Shown: one piece after another, positions 48,456 through 58,290 of the stretch | Position numbering within the stretch: the first letter of the stretch is position 1 | How the letters are laid out: each line of letters opens with the position of its first letter | Assembly: GCA_033977485.1 (NCBI GenBank) | Contig: CM066990.1 | Coordinates: 14,202,001-14,266,000 of the forward strand | Direction: 5' to 3' | Length of the DNA stretch: 64,000 nucleotides | From: Hydrangea macrophylla | Lineage: Eukaryota > Streptophyta > Magnoliopsida > Cornales > Hydrangeaceae | Notes under the pieces: generated by a model | The model's database searches: none | Told to the model about the DNA's origin: nothing | The model's input: only the letters and a program-made list of their open reading frames with translations | Made by a program: the position numbers and the translations under genes

Positions 48456-48857
48456 CAGAGCTTGTAAAACAATGCGTATCACAAGTGAATGTCGAAGCCT
48501 GTGTGAAAGACAAGCCTTTGACCAAACTATCGAATCCAGGTAAAAATAAACGGTGCGTTGCAAAAATCGGGTGCACAGAGAGCCAAAAGCTGGTCGTGCT
48601 CAATGGTGAGCTGCTTACGTATCCCATCGGGAATCAGACCAGGACGTAGTTCGGGCAAAGGATAACATATAACTGCAAATAACCACACAGGTGGATGCTC
48701 CTATCTTTCGTGATGCATATGCTCAAACAGTTTCATGTCTCATGCTCCCAAACGTGATGATTCAGAGTCATGTTGCTCTTCCTATTATCAGAAATGCACC
48801 TTATGCTTCAAATTCTCTGGCTATATTATAGTTTTATTCTTAGGAACATGTGTTTCG

Positions 48858-49853
48858 AGGAATCATCTGATCGACTGAGCCACTTCATGCCTTATACTCC
48901 ATAGTCGAATCAGGTAGCACGCTGAAAGATTGACTCGCTTCACGCCTTACACTCCATAATCCTCCCAAAATCATCTGATCGACTGAGCCGCTACACGCCT
49001 TACACTCCATAGTCGAATCAGGTAGCACGCTGAAAGATTGAGTCGCTTCACGCCTTACACTCCATAATCCTCCAAAAATTATCTGATCGACTGAGCTGCT
49101 TCACGCCTTACACTCCATAGTCGAATTAGGTAGCACGCTGAAAGATTGAATTGCTTCACGCCTTACACTCCATAATCCTCCAAAAATCATCTGATCAACT
49201 GAGGCACTTCACGCCTTACACTCTATAGTCGAATCAGGTAGCACGCTGAAAGATTGAGTCACTTCACACCTTACACTCCATAATCCTCCAAAAATCATCT
49301 GATCGACTGAGCCGCTTCACGCCTTATACTCCATAGTCGAATCAGGTAGCACGCTGAAAGATTGAGTCGCTTCACGCCTTACACTCCATAATCCTCCAAA
49401 AATCATTTGATCGACTGAGTCGCTACACGCCTTACACTCCATAGTCGAATCAGGCAGCACGCTGAAAGATTGAGTTGCTTCACGCCTTACACTCCATAAC
49501 CCTCCAAAAATCATCTGATCGACTGAGACGCTTCACGCCTTACACTCCATAGTCGAATCAGGTAGCACGCTGAAAGATTGAGTCGCTTCACGCCTTACAC
49601 TCCATAATCCTCCAAAAATCATCTGATCGATTGAGTCGCTTAACGCCTTACACTCCATAGTCGAATCAGGTTGCACGCTGAAAGATTGAGTCGTTTCACG
49701 CCTTACACTCCATAATCCTCCAAAAATCATCTGATTGACTAAGATGCTTCACGTCTTACACTCTATAGTCGAATCAGGTAGCATCCTGAAAGATTGAGTC
49801 GCTTCACGCCTTACACTCCATAATCCTCCAAAAATCATCTGATCGACTGAGCC
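48858..49853. repeat. Tandem array, 108-bp dimeric unit, about 9 copies
   Basis: Copies of the CATCTGATCGACTGAG phrase recur every 108 bp from 48862 to about 49835. Each unit is two related halves of 55 and 53 bp that both begin TGAGyCGCTTCACGCCTTAC and ACTCCATA, so it is a two-monomer higher-order repeat. It lies between the 3' LTR/PPT and the PMD gene. The repeated reading frames inside it are an artefact of 108 being divisible by three. Confidence 0.92.
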
Positions 49854-51060
49854 GTAGCGATGTCGGGATTAGCGCAGATACGTTGCAAAAATTGACGACG
49901 TGAATTTAATACTTCATAAAGTCAATGCAGATTTGTTTTAACTCACGATTCCTAGTTACTTTTTCGAGATTCAATTTCGAATAACTTTTCCTAAATCTGG
50001 AAGCACTTAGATTCATATCTACTTTCAATTTCTGAAATTGAGGATCAATTTTATCCAAATCGGCTTAATTCTCCCATAATCTAGAGTCTACCAGATTCAA
50101 AATCAAATCAAATTTCGAAATCGGGAGTCAATTAGACTTCAATCAAATCAAAATTCTTTAAAAATCCGGAGTCAATTAGACTCAACTTTATTCAAATTTC
50201 CAAAATCCAGAGTCATTCAGACTCAAATCACATCAAATTTTCAAAATCTGAAACCATTCAGGCTCCAATTCATTCATTTTACCAAGATTCGGAGTCAATC
50301 AGGCTCTAATCAAATCAAATTTCCAAGTTCAGAGCTAATTAGACTCCAATCAAATCAATCTTTCAAAATCCGTAGTCAATCAGACTCCAATCAACTTAAT
50401 TTTCAAAATTCTGGAGTCAATCAGACTCCAATTAAATCAAACTTTCAAAAATCCGGAGCCAATCAAACTCCAATTTATTTATTTTCCAAAATTTGGAGTC
50501 AATAAGACTCTAATTAAATCAGACTTTCAAAAATTCAGAGCCGATCAAACTCCAATTTATTCACTTCCCAAAATTCGGAGTCAATTAGACTCCAATTAAA
50601 TCAATTTTCAAAATTCGGGAGTCAAGCAGACCCCAATTCAATCACTTTCCAAAATCTGGAGTCAATCAGACTTCAATTGAATCAATTTTCAAAATTCTGG
50701 GTCAATCAGACTCTAATCAAATCAGTCAAATTTCAACATCCGAAGTTATCCAGACTCAAATCAAATCAAAATTTCAAAATCGGGAATCAATTAGACTCCA
50801 ATCAAATAAAAAATTCTTTGAAAATTCGGAGTCGATTAGACTCAAATTTATTCAATTAAATCAAATTTAAAAAAAAAAATCCAAAGTTATCCAAAATTAA
50901 ATCAAAATTCCAAAAAAAAAAAAAAATCTGGAGTCGATTAGACTTAACTTTGTTCAATTTTCAATAATTTAGAGTCAATTAAACTCCTAATCAAATCAAA
51001 TTTTTAGAAAAGTCCAGAGTCGATTAGACTTAATTTAGTTTATTTGCCGAAACTGGGTGT
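49854..51060. repeat. Degenerate hairpin-unit array (GGAGTC-N5-GACTCC)
   Basis: From about 50050 units of roughly 40-60 bp read AATCAAATTTTCAAAATTCGGAGTCAATCAGACTCC with many variants, about 20 in all. Each has a GGAGTC / GACTCC inverted repeat around a 5-base loop. The first 200 bases are unique AT-rich sequence. Confidence 0.8.
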
Positions 51061-51235
51061 TTTTGATAAAAAATTCTCACAATCAGGGCTAATTTTGATT
51101 TGCAAAAGGGCTTAAGAACTCATTTTTCAAACTTCGGGGGTCCTTTCGAAACGAGGGAAAATCTTTAGGGATATGGGAGCAAAATTCGGTGGTCCTCATT
51201 ATACATATGAAAATTTAGGAGGAAAAGGGCCACCT

Positions 51236-51295
51236 GGCACATGCGGTGGCACTCGGTGAGGAGGAACGACACTCCATCGAGTGCCGGCCTGACCA
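51236..51295. repeat. GGCACTCA-type palindrome cluster upstream of the PMD gene
   Basis: Phrases GGCACTCGGTGAGG and ACACTCCATCGAGTGCC resemble the clusters in the LTRs at 47880 and 56255 and at 55085. It lies just before the 5' UTR of the PMD gene. Confidence 0.6.
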
Positions 51296-52059
51296 GCAGT
51301 GTGTTTAAAACTTGATTTTCCTTCTTTCTTTTCATTCTCTTCTTCTCCCTATTTTGGATTTTCTCTCTAGGATCTCATTCCCTCTTGATTCTCTACTCAA
51401 GAACCAATCAAAACCAAGGTATGTTCACTTTCCAACCATCAAGATTGCATCTTTGTTGGATTTGTTGGATTTATACTTAAGATCATGATTGTCTTCATGT
51501 TTCCCTCATAAATTTTCATATGAATCTTAACTTTCCTCCTCCTTTGCTTGTAGATTCTACCATGGCTAGTGGTTCAGGGTCCCATGGTCCCCCCAAGAAG
51601 AAGTATAAGCCCAACCCTGGCCATAGCTCATCAGTTTTACTTGCTGACCCCGGGGCGCATCTCTCGGCACGAGCCTTCAACAGATTGGTATACTCCAAAA
51701 CCCCTTTCTTTTATGCTTATGATAAAATAATGCAGTGCAATGCAATCCATAATGAACAATGCATGTATGAGTGGCCCTATGACTTTGTGTATTTAAATGT
51801 ATTAAAACTTATTTGTGATATCCCCCTCTTTTTGAATTGATTTTCTTGTCATGATTTGGGGTTCAATGCTTAGCATTGTGCTTTTTGCTTATCACCCTTA
51901 TTTGAATTCATTAATTTTCCATGCTCATGAATTCCATTATCTCGTTTGTCCACTGCTAATGAGGGTTGCACCGACCCCCTGAAACACTCGAATTTCATGT
52001 AGACCCTGCTTTTACTGAACTTAAAACCTATTATTTCAGAACCAAGAACCTTATTTTTC

Positions 52060-52690
52060 CTCTCAATAACGAGTAACTTAGACTCAAGGATTTTTTTATT
52101 TTCAAATCAACGAGTCGCTTAGACTCAAGAATTTTCTTATTTTCAAATCAACGAGTCACTTAGACTCGAAAGAACTTTTTCTTATTTTTCTTAAAATCAT
52201 CGAATCGCTTAGACTCGAAAGAACTTTTTCTTATTTTTCTTAAAAACAATAAGTCGCTTAGACTTAAGAACTTTCTTATTTTCGAAACAACGAGTCGCTT
52301 AGACTCAAGAACTTTCTTATTTTCAAATCAACGAGTCGCTTAGACTTGGAAATCATCACTCACTTTTTCTTTTTCTTTTTTTTCAAAGAATCGAGTCACT
52401 TATGCTTGGAAATCATCACTCACTTTTTCTTTTCAAAGAATTGAGTCGCTTAAACCCGAAAATCAAAACTTATTTGAGTCGCTTAAACTCAGAAATCACC
52501 ACTTATTTTTTTCTTTTACAAAGAATTGAGTCACTTAGACTCGAAAATCAACACCTATTTAAGTCGCTTAGGCTTGGAAATCATCACTCACTTTTTCTTT
52601 TCAAAGAATTAAGTTGCTTAGACTCGGAAATCAACACTCACTTTTTTTCTTTTTCAAAGAATCGAGTTGCTTAGATTCTAAAAATCATTT
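52060..52690. repeat. Intronic hairpin-unit array (GAGTCGCTTAGACTC)
   Basis: About a dozen units of 30-60 bp, each with CGAGTCGCTTAGACTCG or a variant followed by AAAATCATxACTTTTTCTTTT. The inverted repeat CGAGTC / GACTCG flanks a 5-base loop. The array fills most of the intron between 51688 and 52740 of PMD gene A. Confidence 0.85.
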
Positions 52691-53976
52691 ATTTTCTTTC
52701 TTTCTCTTATTTTTGTTTTTCTTCTGTCCTTTTCTTGTAGACTCCAAAATTTGTCCTTAAAGGCCATGGGAGCGTGGCTCACGGCCGGAGGTGGTACGAG
52801 GAGCTTTCTGACGAGGTTAGAACCCTGGTCGATAATGTTGGATTTGGGCTCTTTGCGTTACTCTTAGAGAAGAGTTCAAACGATAGGACCCATATCCAGG
52901 CCTTAGCAGAGAGATGGTGGGATACAACAAATACATTCCACATGCCATTTGGGGAGATGACGATGACTCCCCTGGACTTTGCTACGATCACAGGCATCCC
53001 GTTCGACGGCTTTCCCGTTGCTCGCTATAACGATCTCCAGACTCACCATAAAGAGATTATTGACTTACTCGGGGCTCACCCAGGGGAGTTCATAGTGCTC
53101 GCAAAATGATTCCTGGACACTTTCAAGGGGCAGGCCTTTACCGATGACCAAATGGCTAGGGCCTATATCATGTATGTGCTGGGTTGCTCACTGATGAGCA
53201 CAAAGAGGGATAGGATCAACCTGGGGTACCTAGCCTCTCTTGTAGACATTGGTCGCATATCCCGGTATAACTGGGGAGGGGCAGGGCTGGCTACTCTCTA
53301 TTATCACATGAGTGAAGTCTCTAGGGGAAACTCCCCTTCCACCGGCGGGTACTAGAGAGCCTGGGAGGTAAAACTTTATTATTATATTTCAATCACACCT
53401 TTTTTATTTTATTCATCTCCTCTGATTTTATTTTGAAAATCGAATTCACTATTTTCTTTTTCTTTTGCAGATATGGTTTCATGAATACCTTCGCATGAGG
53501 GCTCCTAGTACTAGAGATGGTGAGGCCACTATCATACCTCAGGGTCTGAAATGGAGAAGAGGAGCGATGGGCCAAAAGGTTGGGCCCACAACTTCATTGG
53601 CTATAGAATCTCCTTACCAATTTACGGGAGGTCCATGTGGTGTGGAATCCTTGGGAGGCGGCCCTTCCAGAGGCCAGCGAAGAAATCCAAGCTGCTGTAG
53701 GCTTTTCCAGAATGAGGATCCTGATAGTGGGAGAGGCGTGTCGGGAGTGGTACCTTGGCTAGAGGGTGACTAGGCAGTCACTTGCTGCCCTAGCCTTTTA
53801 TGTACCTAGGGCTCCTCATGCTACTATGAGGAGCACTGAGACCTTGGATCACGAGGGCCTCGTCGCTGCTCTAGGTGGGAGGGGGGGGGGGGACATTGCA
53901 AATTATTTGGATGGTCCAGACGGCTACCCAAATTTTAGATTGAATTCCCTTATGCACAACTTTCCTCTTATGGATG

Positions 53977-54057
53977 TTACCCGGGTAACAGATATTTCAT
54001 TCCTTTTCATTCTCTTTACCCGGGTAACAGATATTTCATTCCTTTTCATTCTCTTTT
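53977..54057 (+). repeat. 39-bp tandem duplication at an exon-intron edge
   Basis: The segment from TTACCCGGGTAACAG to TTCATTCTCT is present twice, offset by 39 bases. Each copy starts with the perfect 12-base palindrome TTACCCGGGTAA and contains the presumed splice donor of exon 4. Confidence 0.85.
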
Positions 54058-54790
54058 AAAATTTTCCTTTTATTTTTGCAATAATACTCACATAGACTTG
54101 AATTTCCTTTTACAGCCTGTCCCCGAGGTTGCTGACCCTCCAACTCTCCCACAGTGGAACTAGAACGTTCCCATAGTCCATATGGGCCAGGAGACCATAT
54201 ACCAGCTGGCCCCTTATGCCCAAAATGTTCCGTCCATCCCTCTGCAATATGATACAGTCCCCAGAGATTATGCAGAGGAGGGTCTATCATATGCGCATAC
54301 TGTCCAGCACTGGATTCATTTACGCGAATGGAGGGTAAGTCTTAATACCACTACATTCATTTTATTTCCTTAAACTGCTTTACTTACTAATGCTTATTGA
54401 TTCGTAATTTTCAGGCTGATGGAGCAAGAGCCAATGCGGATCTCTAATTCAGAGCCATGGTATATCTTCCTGACCTCCTCTTTTGTTATTCTTTCTTTTC
54501 CCTTCTTTAAAAGAATATTCATTTATTTATTTTCCAAAATTTCAAAAGAATTAAAATATGGAGATTCAAAAGAATTTTATCATCCTTCTCCTGTGCAGGA
54601 AGAAGAGCTCAATGCTATGAGGAGACAAATGCAAGGGCTTCAAATGGGTCAGAGGGGTGCTTATCTTGGAGGTGCCGACGGCAGTGGTCAAGGTGGTGGT
54701 GACGACAGAGATGGCGGCGATGGTGGAGCCGGGAGAAGTCAGACAGCTCCGCAGGCACCTAGAAGAAATTCTCGTCGCCGACAAGGATAG

Positions 54791-55317
54791 CCGATCTCTC
54801 TTTCTTTTATATTACGTCCCTGCAAGGACGAGAACTTCAAACTTTTTCTCTTTAGCGGATTGGTAGTATTCATGCATGGTGGCCTGTGTGCCAATTTTGA
54901 ATTCTATTTATATTCATGCTTGATTACTAACTTAGCATTAGGCTTTATTCCCTTTGCTTACTCAAAATGTGAATGCCTTTTATTTCTTATTGTTGAATGG
55001 TGCTTGGATGATGATTGGTGAAATTATGTTCAAATTTTTATGCAAATTTGGGCTGATTCAAGTTATAAACTGACCCATGATCATCTTAAACTCTGGCCGA
55101 CACTCAGAGAGGCTGACCGGCACTCACTGAATGCCATACGACACTCAGTGACTACCGGCCGACACTCAGTGAGTGCCGCCGCTTTTCATCGAATGCCGAT
55201 TTGTGCCATTTTCTAATATAAAGTGCCATTTGCCCATTTTATGCTCATTTGAAGCTCCTAAGGTCCCTTTTCTTCTTCCTCATTCAAATTCTTCTTCTCC
55301 ATTCATTCTCCTTCTGC
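54791..55317. other. Spacer between the two PMD genes
   Basis: It holds the 3' UTR of gene A, a GGCACTCA-type cluster at about 55085-55195 with three or four copies of ACACTCAGTGAnTGCC, and the CT-rich 5' UTR of gene B. I see no other feature. Confidence 0.55.
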
Positions 55318-55524
55318 ATGGCTCCCATAAGTTCCGACATTCTATACCCGTGGATGGATTCTCTTGCTAGCATCGAGCGACTCAACTTTGAGTCTCACAG
55401 ATTGACAGACCTCTTTGCATTCCTCCATATGGCCCTTGACGAGGGCTTACTCCGAGCTGCTACCATATGTTGGGACCACTCTTTGCATGTCTTCCGGTTT
55501 GACCAGGAGGAGGTTTGTCCACTT
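55318..55524 (+). pseudogene. Antisense PMD gene B, N-terminal fragment
   Basis: It starts MAPISSDILYPWMDSLASIE and carries LFAFLHMALDEGLLRAATICWD, HVFRFDQEEVCPLFEEF. The W-D-x-x-x-H-V-F-R-F and E-V/L-C-P-x-x-E-E-F boxes are the usual start of another PMD subtype. The frame runs into LTR sequence at 55525, so only about 70 residues remain. Gene A has a different N-terminus, so this is a second gene and not a duplicate of A. Confidence 0.7.
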
Positions 55525-56795
55525 TTCGAGGAATTTAGTAATGAGGTTCAAATCATGAGTTGAGACTTGAATCTCACTAACTATGTGTAGATGTGACTAT
55601 GGCTTTCCTTAATCTCCATATGAATCATAAGACCATAGGAAACTAGGGAATTGAATTAAAAAAAGGACTCAAAGGAATACATAAAGTTTTATGAATTTTA
55701 AAAGGAAAATAGAAATCAAGAATCAAAGTTTACTTAGAGAAATTAGAATACAAATTCTTCAAAACCGAACTTATTTTAAATCCAAGGCATCAATTATATC
55801 CAAATTAATGAAATATTATGAGATTCAATCACAAATTCTAAGTGGTGTGTGATGAAATGAGGTAGGAAAAGAGGTTTTGAAAATGTGTAAAGATCCTAGA
55901 ACTATGAATTTGTGATTGAATTTGCCTAATTATTCCAAGGATTGAGAGGTTACCTCTATGACTTCAAGGATTTCTTCTATTTCATGTGAAGCTCTTCCAA
56001 AAATCTTCAAATTCTTCTCCAATTCTTCAAATTCTTCAAGAAAAACTCCCCTTTTTTTCTTCTCAATTCTCTCTCTATCTATTGTATATAACTCTTGTAT
56101 ATCTCAATTTTGATTTCAAAATCAAGTCCCTCCCAATAATGGAGATGAAGGTTTGTTTATATAGACCAACATTACAAGGTTAAATGGGTAAATTTGGGTG
56201 AAAATCTATGTGCAAAGTTTTCTTCTAGAACATGTGAGAAAAGAAGTGTGTTATAGCGCGCGGCACTCAATGACTTGCCGACATGGCACTCAGCGAGTGC
56301 CACCGGCTTTGCCACGTGCCGCGGCTAACAGAATTTCTGCCTTCTTTTTAATTTTCAAAATTTATATTAACACAAACTTAATTATTAGTAAAGTACATAC
56401 TAATGTACTTATATTTTTAATGTACTTCATTAGGATACATCCATATGCATAGTATATACTTTAATACATTATTTTATTTATTTCTTTTTTTCTTTTCTTT
56501 TCTTCTATCCTTTTCTCTTTTTTTTTCAAAACTTTTTTTCACTTTCTCTTTTTCAGGATAAATCCCTAGACTGACTTTCTCATACATTTTTCAACATTCG
56601 GGTTTCTCCCAAATACCCAATTTCTCTTTCTTTTATTTTTGACTTTTTTTTGTTTTGAAACTTGATTCAAAGAATCTTTGAAGAATTTGAATTCTCTGGA
56701 AAAAACTTCGAATTTCATCGGTCAACGTCATCATCGGTCTTTTAGAGGCAACCAAACCCTGGATTTGATGTTTGGTCAAAATTGGGGTGTCTACA
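55525..56795 (-). repeat. 5' LTR (truncated) of the PMD-carrying element
   Basis: It matches 47173-48439, including the minus-strand TATA-like box near 56155 and the terminal TGTAGACACCCC. It lacks the first 2 kb of the plus-strand LTR, i.e. the 3' part including any U5, and no primer-binding site remains. The join at 55525 marks the internal deletion. A GGCACTCA cluster lies at 56255-56325. Confidence 0.87.
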
Positions 56796-56800
56796 GTACC

Positions 56801-57381
56801 CCCATTGGGTAGGGCAGAGAAGCAATGTTTGGCAGATAAGGAGGTCTGAAATCACAATGCATCGTAGCCGAGTACTTGGATCGCTCTATTTTTAGTGCAG
56901 CTTGAATTTCCCTTTGAACTTGCTCAGTCAAGTCGCTTGGGGGTTGAGAGGTCCTCACGAGAGGCGACACGTTGCTTGGGAGTTGAGAGGTAGTCACGGG
57001 AGGCGTCATGCTTCCAAACTCTGGTATGGATCCGATTAGGGTGGACCCTACCGGTGTATTAGTAGGCTTGGCATTGGGGTTCATCTGTTGACTTTCGCCA
57101 TTAGTTCCATTTCCTCAATGGCTTCAATCCTCCGTGACCATGGTTAGAGTTGCATCATTGCCTCTCTGAAGACTAATTAAAGTTTCCAAAATGAGTTGTT
57201 GTAATTGTTGCAAGTTTTGCAAAGTGGACATCAAGACATCACCACTCGAAGTTCCTCCTGTAGTGAAGGTGGGAGGAGCATGAACATCTGGAAGAAGACT
57301 GTCATGCGAAGGGTTTGCCCCCTGATCTTTATCTGTGGGTAGATCTCCTACTTGCGCCCTACTTTTCAATGCTGGTGCCAT
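56801..57381 (-). pseudogene. Tat gag, N-terminal part
   Basis: The start chosen is ATG 57381 (MAPALKSRAQVGDLP), about 20 bases after the primer-binding site; the frame is also open upstream but without an ATG. An in-frame TGA lies near 57121. The second half reads LTEQVQREIQAALKIE and PPYLPNIASLPYPMG, the segment that in Tat gags precedes the conserved core. The core is at 44030-45146, beyond the 11.6-kb insertion. The frame runs into the GTACC target site. Confidence 0.8.
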
Positions 57382-57399
57382 TCTGTTACAAACTCTACT

Positions 57400-57416
57400 C
57401 CCCAGTAGACTCGCCA
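57400..57416 (-). other. Tat primer-binding site (tRNA-Arg-like)
   Basis: The minus strand reads TGGCGAGTCTACTGGGG, resembling the TGGCGACTCxGCTGGGG type used by Ogre-like elements. The tRNA identity is from memory and is not certain. Confidence 0.55.
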
Positions 57417-57422
57417 AAATAT

Positions 57423-58290
57423 AGATGTGTATTTTTAGGATGAGATTAAGTTCTTACTGGAGTAGAGATTTTGTGCGAGATTAGCAAAAGATTCTCAAAG
57501 AGAAGTGGTTTTGGTGTAAGGAAGAGCAAGCTAGAGAGGTTGGAATGGGGCAAGTGTTCTACAGAAAACCAAATTGCAAATAGAGTCCAAACTCTAGATA
57601 GAGAATGTCTAGAGAGAGAAGCGCTACACACAAATTCTACAGAACATCTGGAGAAATATCTTGTCCATTGTCATGGGATACTGTGCCTATTTATAGGCTT
57701 AGGGTCACATGGAGAGCACGATAGAAATCCGTACTTGAAAATTTACGTGTTGACACAATTGAGAATCCGTGTGTCAAAACCTAAGATGACAAAAAGGGAT
57801 ATGCCTCCATGACGAATAACAACATCTCCAATAAACCAGCCTATTTCTGACCCGACCAAGGAGTTTGCCTCACAAAAAATAACCTTTGCGAGTAACCCTG
57901 GTGAACCTCTTCCTTAAGCCATCCAAACCACGAGACCTGAGAATCCCAATGACTTTGCCTCGCATCAAAGTCATAAATAACTTTTGTACGGCGAAGTTGA
58001 ACCCAAGACATAGATTTTGCCCCCAAAGTCTATGTGTGCCATTTGAGAAGTGAGAAGCTTCTCTCCATGGGTGAATAATCCATCCTTGTAATTTCCTTAG
58101 AGGAAATATCCGTGGTGGAATGATTTCCACCAAGTCCTGCGTGCCATTTTCCATAAGGAATAAATATCCGCAATGGAATGATCTTTTTCCAAGTCATGCA
58201 CCACTTTCCATGAGTTTCCCAGCTTTGTGAATCAAAGCTCCAATGATGACATATGGCGCGATTTGATTGGCAAGGTAAAACTAGTACCTA
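57423..58290 (-). repeat. Tat 5' LTR
   Basis: It is an 868-bp intact copy of the LTR split at 12782-22083. It carries the uninterrupted GACAC (57752-57756) that is duplicated around the copia insertion. A minus-strand TATA-like CTATAAATAGG lies at about 57690. The right edge is where similarity to 21549-22083 stops. Confidence 0.85.

Larger units (their letters stand above)
51300..54790 (+). pseudogene. Antisense PMD gene A, intron-containing, nearly complete
   Basis: The 5' UTR ends at a donor (CCAAG|GTATGT, 51419) and the acceptor is at 51553. Exon 2 (51554-51687) starts coding at ATG 51562 (MASGSGSHGPPKKKYKPNPG). Exon 3 (52741-53367) holds the PMD core: WWDTTNTFHMPFGEMTMTPL with the GEM-T-T box, DFATITGIPFDG and ISRYNWGGAGLATLYYHM. 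Exon 4 (53471 to about 53982) has TRQSLAAL and PHATMRSTETL. Later exons are 54116-54334, 54414-54459 and 54599-54790, the last encoding a Met/Gln-rich helix, a Gly/Asp-rich tail and a basic end. Defects are a TGA at 53107, a TAG at 53353, a frameshift in exon 4 and a TAG near 54160. Junctions are inferred from GT/AG sites and frame. Confidence 0.78.
45152..56795 (-). mobile_element. Non-autonomous Tat-like element carrying antisense PMD genes, no gag-pol
   Basis: It is an 11.6-kb element flanked by GTACC at 45147-45151 and 56796-56800, inserted in the Tat gag. It starts TGTGGATACC and ends GGTGTCTACA on the plus strand. A full LTR (45152-48439) and a shortened LTR (55525-56795) share sequence in the same orientation. 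LTR polarity is minus, from the TATA boxes and the polypurine tract at 48440. The 7-kb interior has no gag, protease, RT or integrase. It holds three tandem arrays and two plus-strand PMD gene remnants. A deletion that removed gag-pol and about 2 kb of the 5' LTR explains the structure best. Confidence 0.85.
12782..58290 (-). mobile_element. Tat-lineage Ty3/gypsy element, nested and interrupted
   Basis: Same-orientation LTR pieces lie at 12782-12946 plus 21549-22083 (3' LTR) and at 57423-58290 (5' LTR). Between them, read on the minus strand, are PBS, gag, PR, RT, RNase H, a second archaeal-type RNase H and IN, followed by an antisense PMD gene next to the 3' LTR. That is the plan of Tat/Ogre-type elements with an extra antisense ORF. 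Later insertions account for much of the length: copia (12947-21543), an Athila/LTR/chromovirus block (about 26170-36933), a solo LTR (42521-43843) and an 11.6-kb element (45152-56795). Three of the four have matching 5-bp target duplications. Net length without them is about 13 kb. The single-element reading is inference, but gag continues across the 45152-56795 insertion. Confidence 0.75.

Noticed and set aside
48862..49835. Repeated reading frames in the 108-bp array (MIFGGLWSVRREATQ-like) as a repeat protein
   Set aside because: The period is a multiple of three, so frames stay open by chance; there is no start context, no related protein known to me, and the array is satellite-like.
48858..49853. 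CRISPR-like array
   Set aside because: Spacers are not unique, the period is 108 bp with two related halves, and the context is a plant LTR element.
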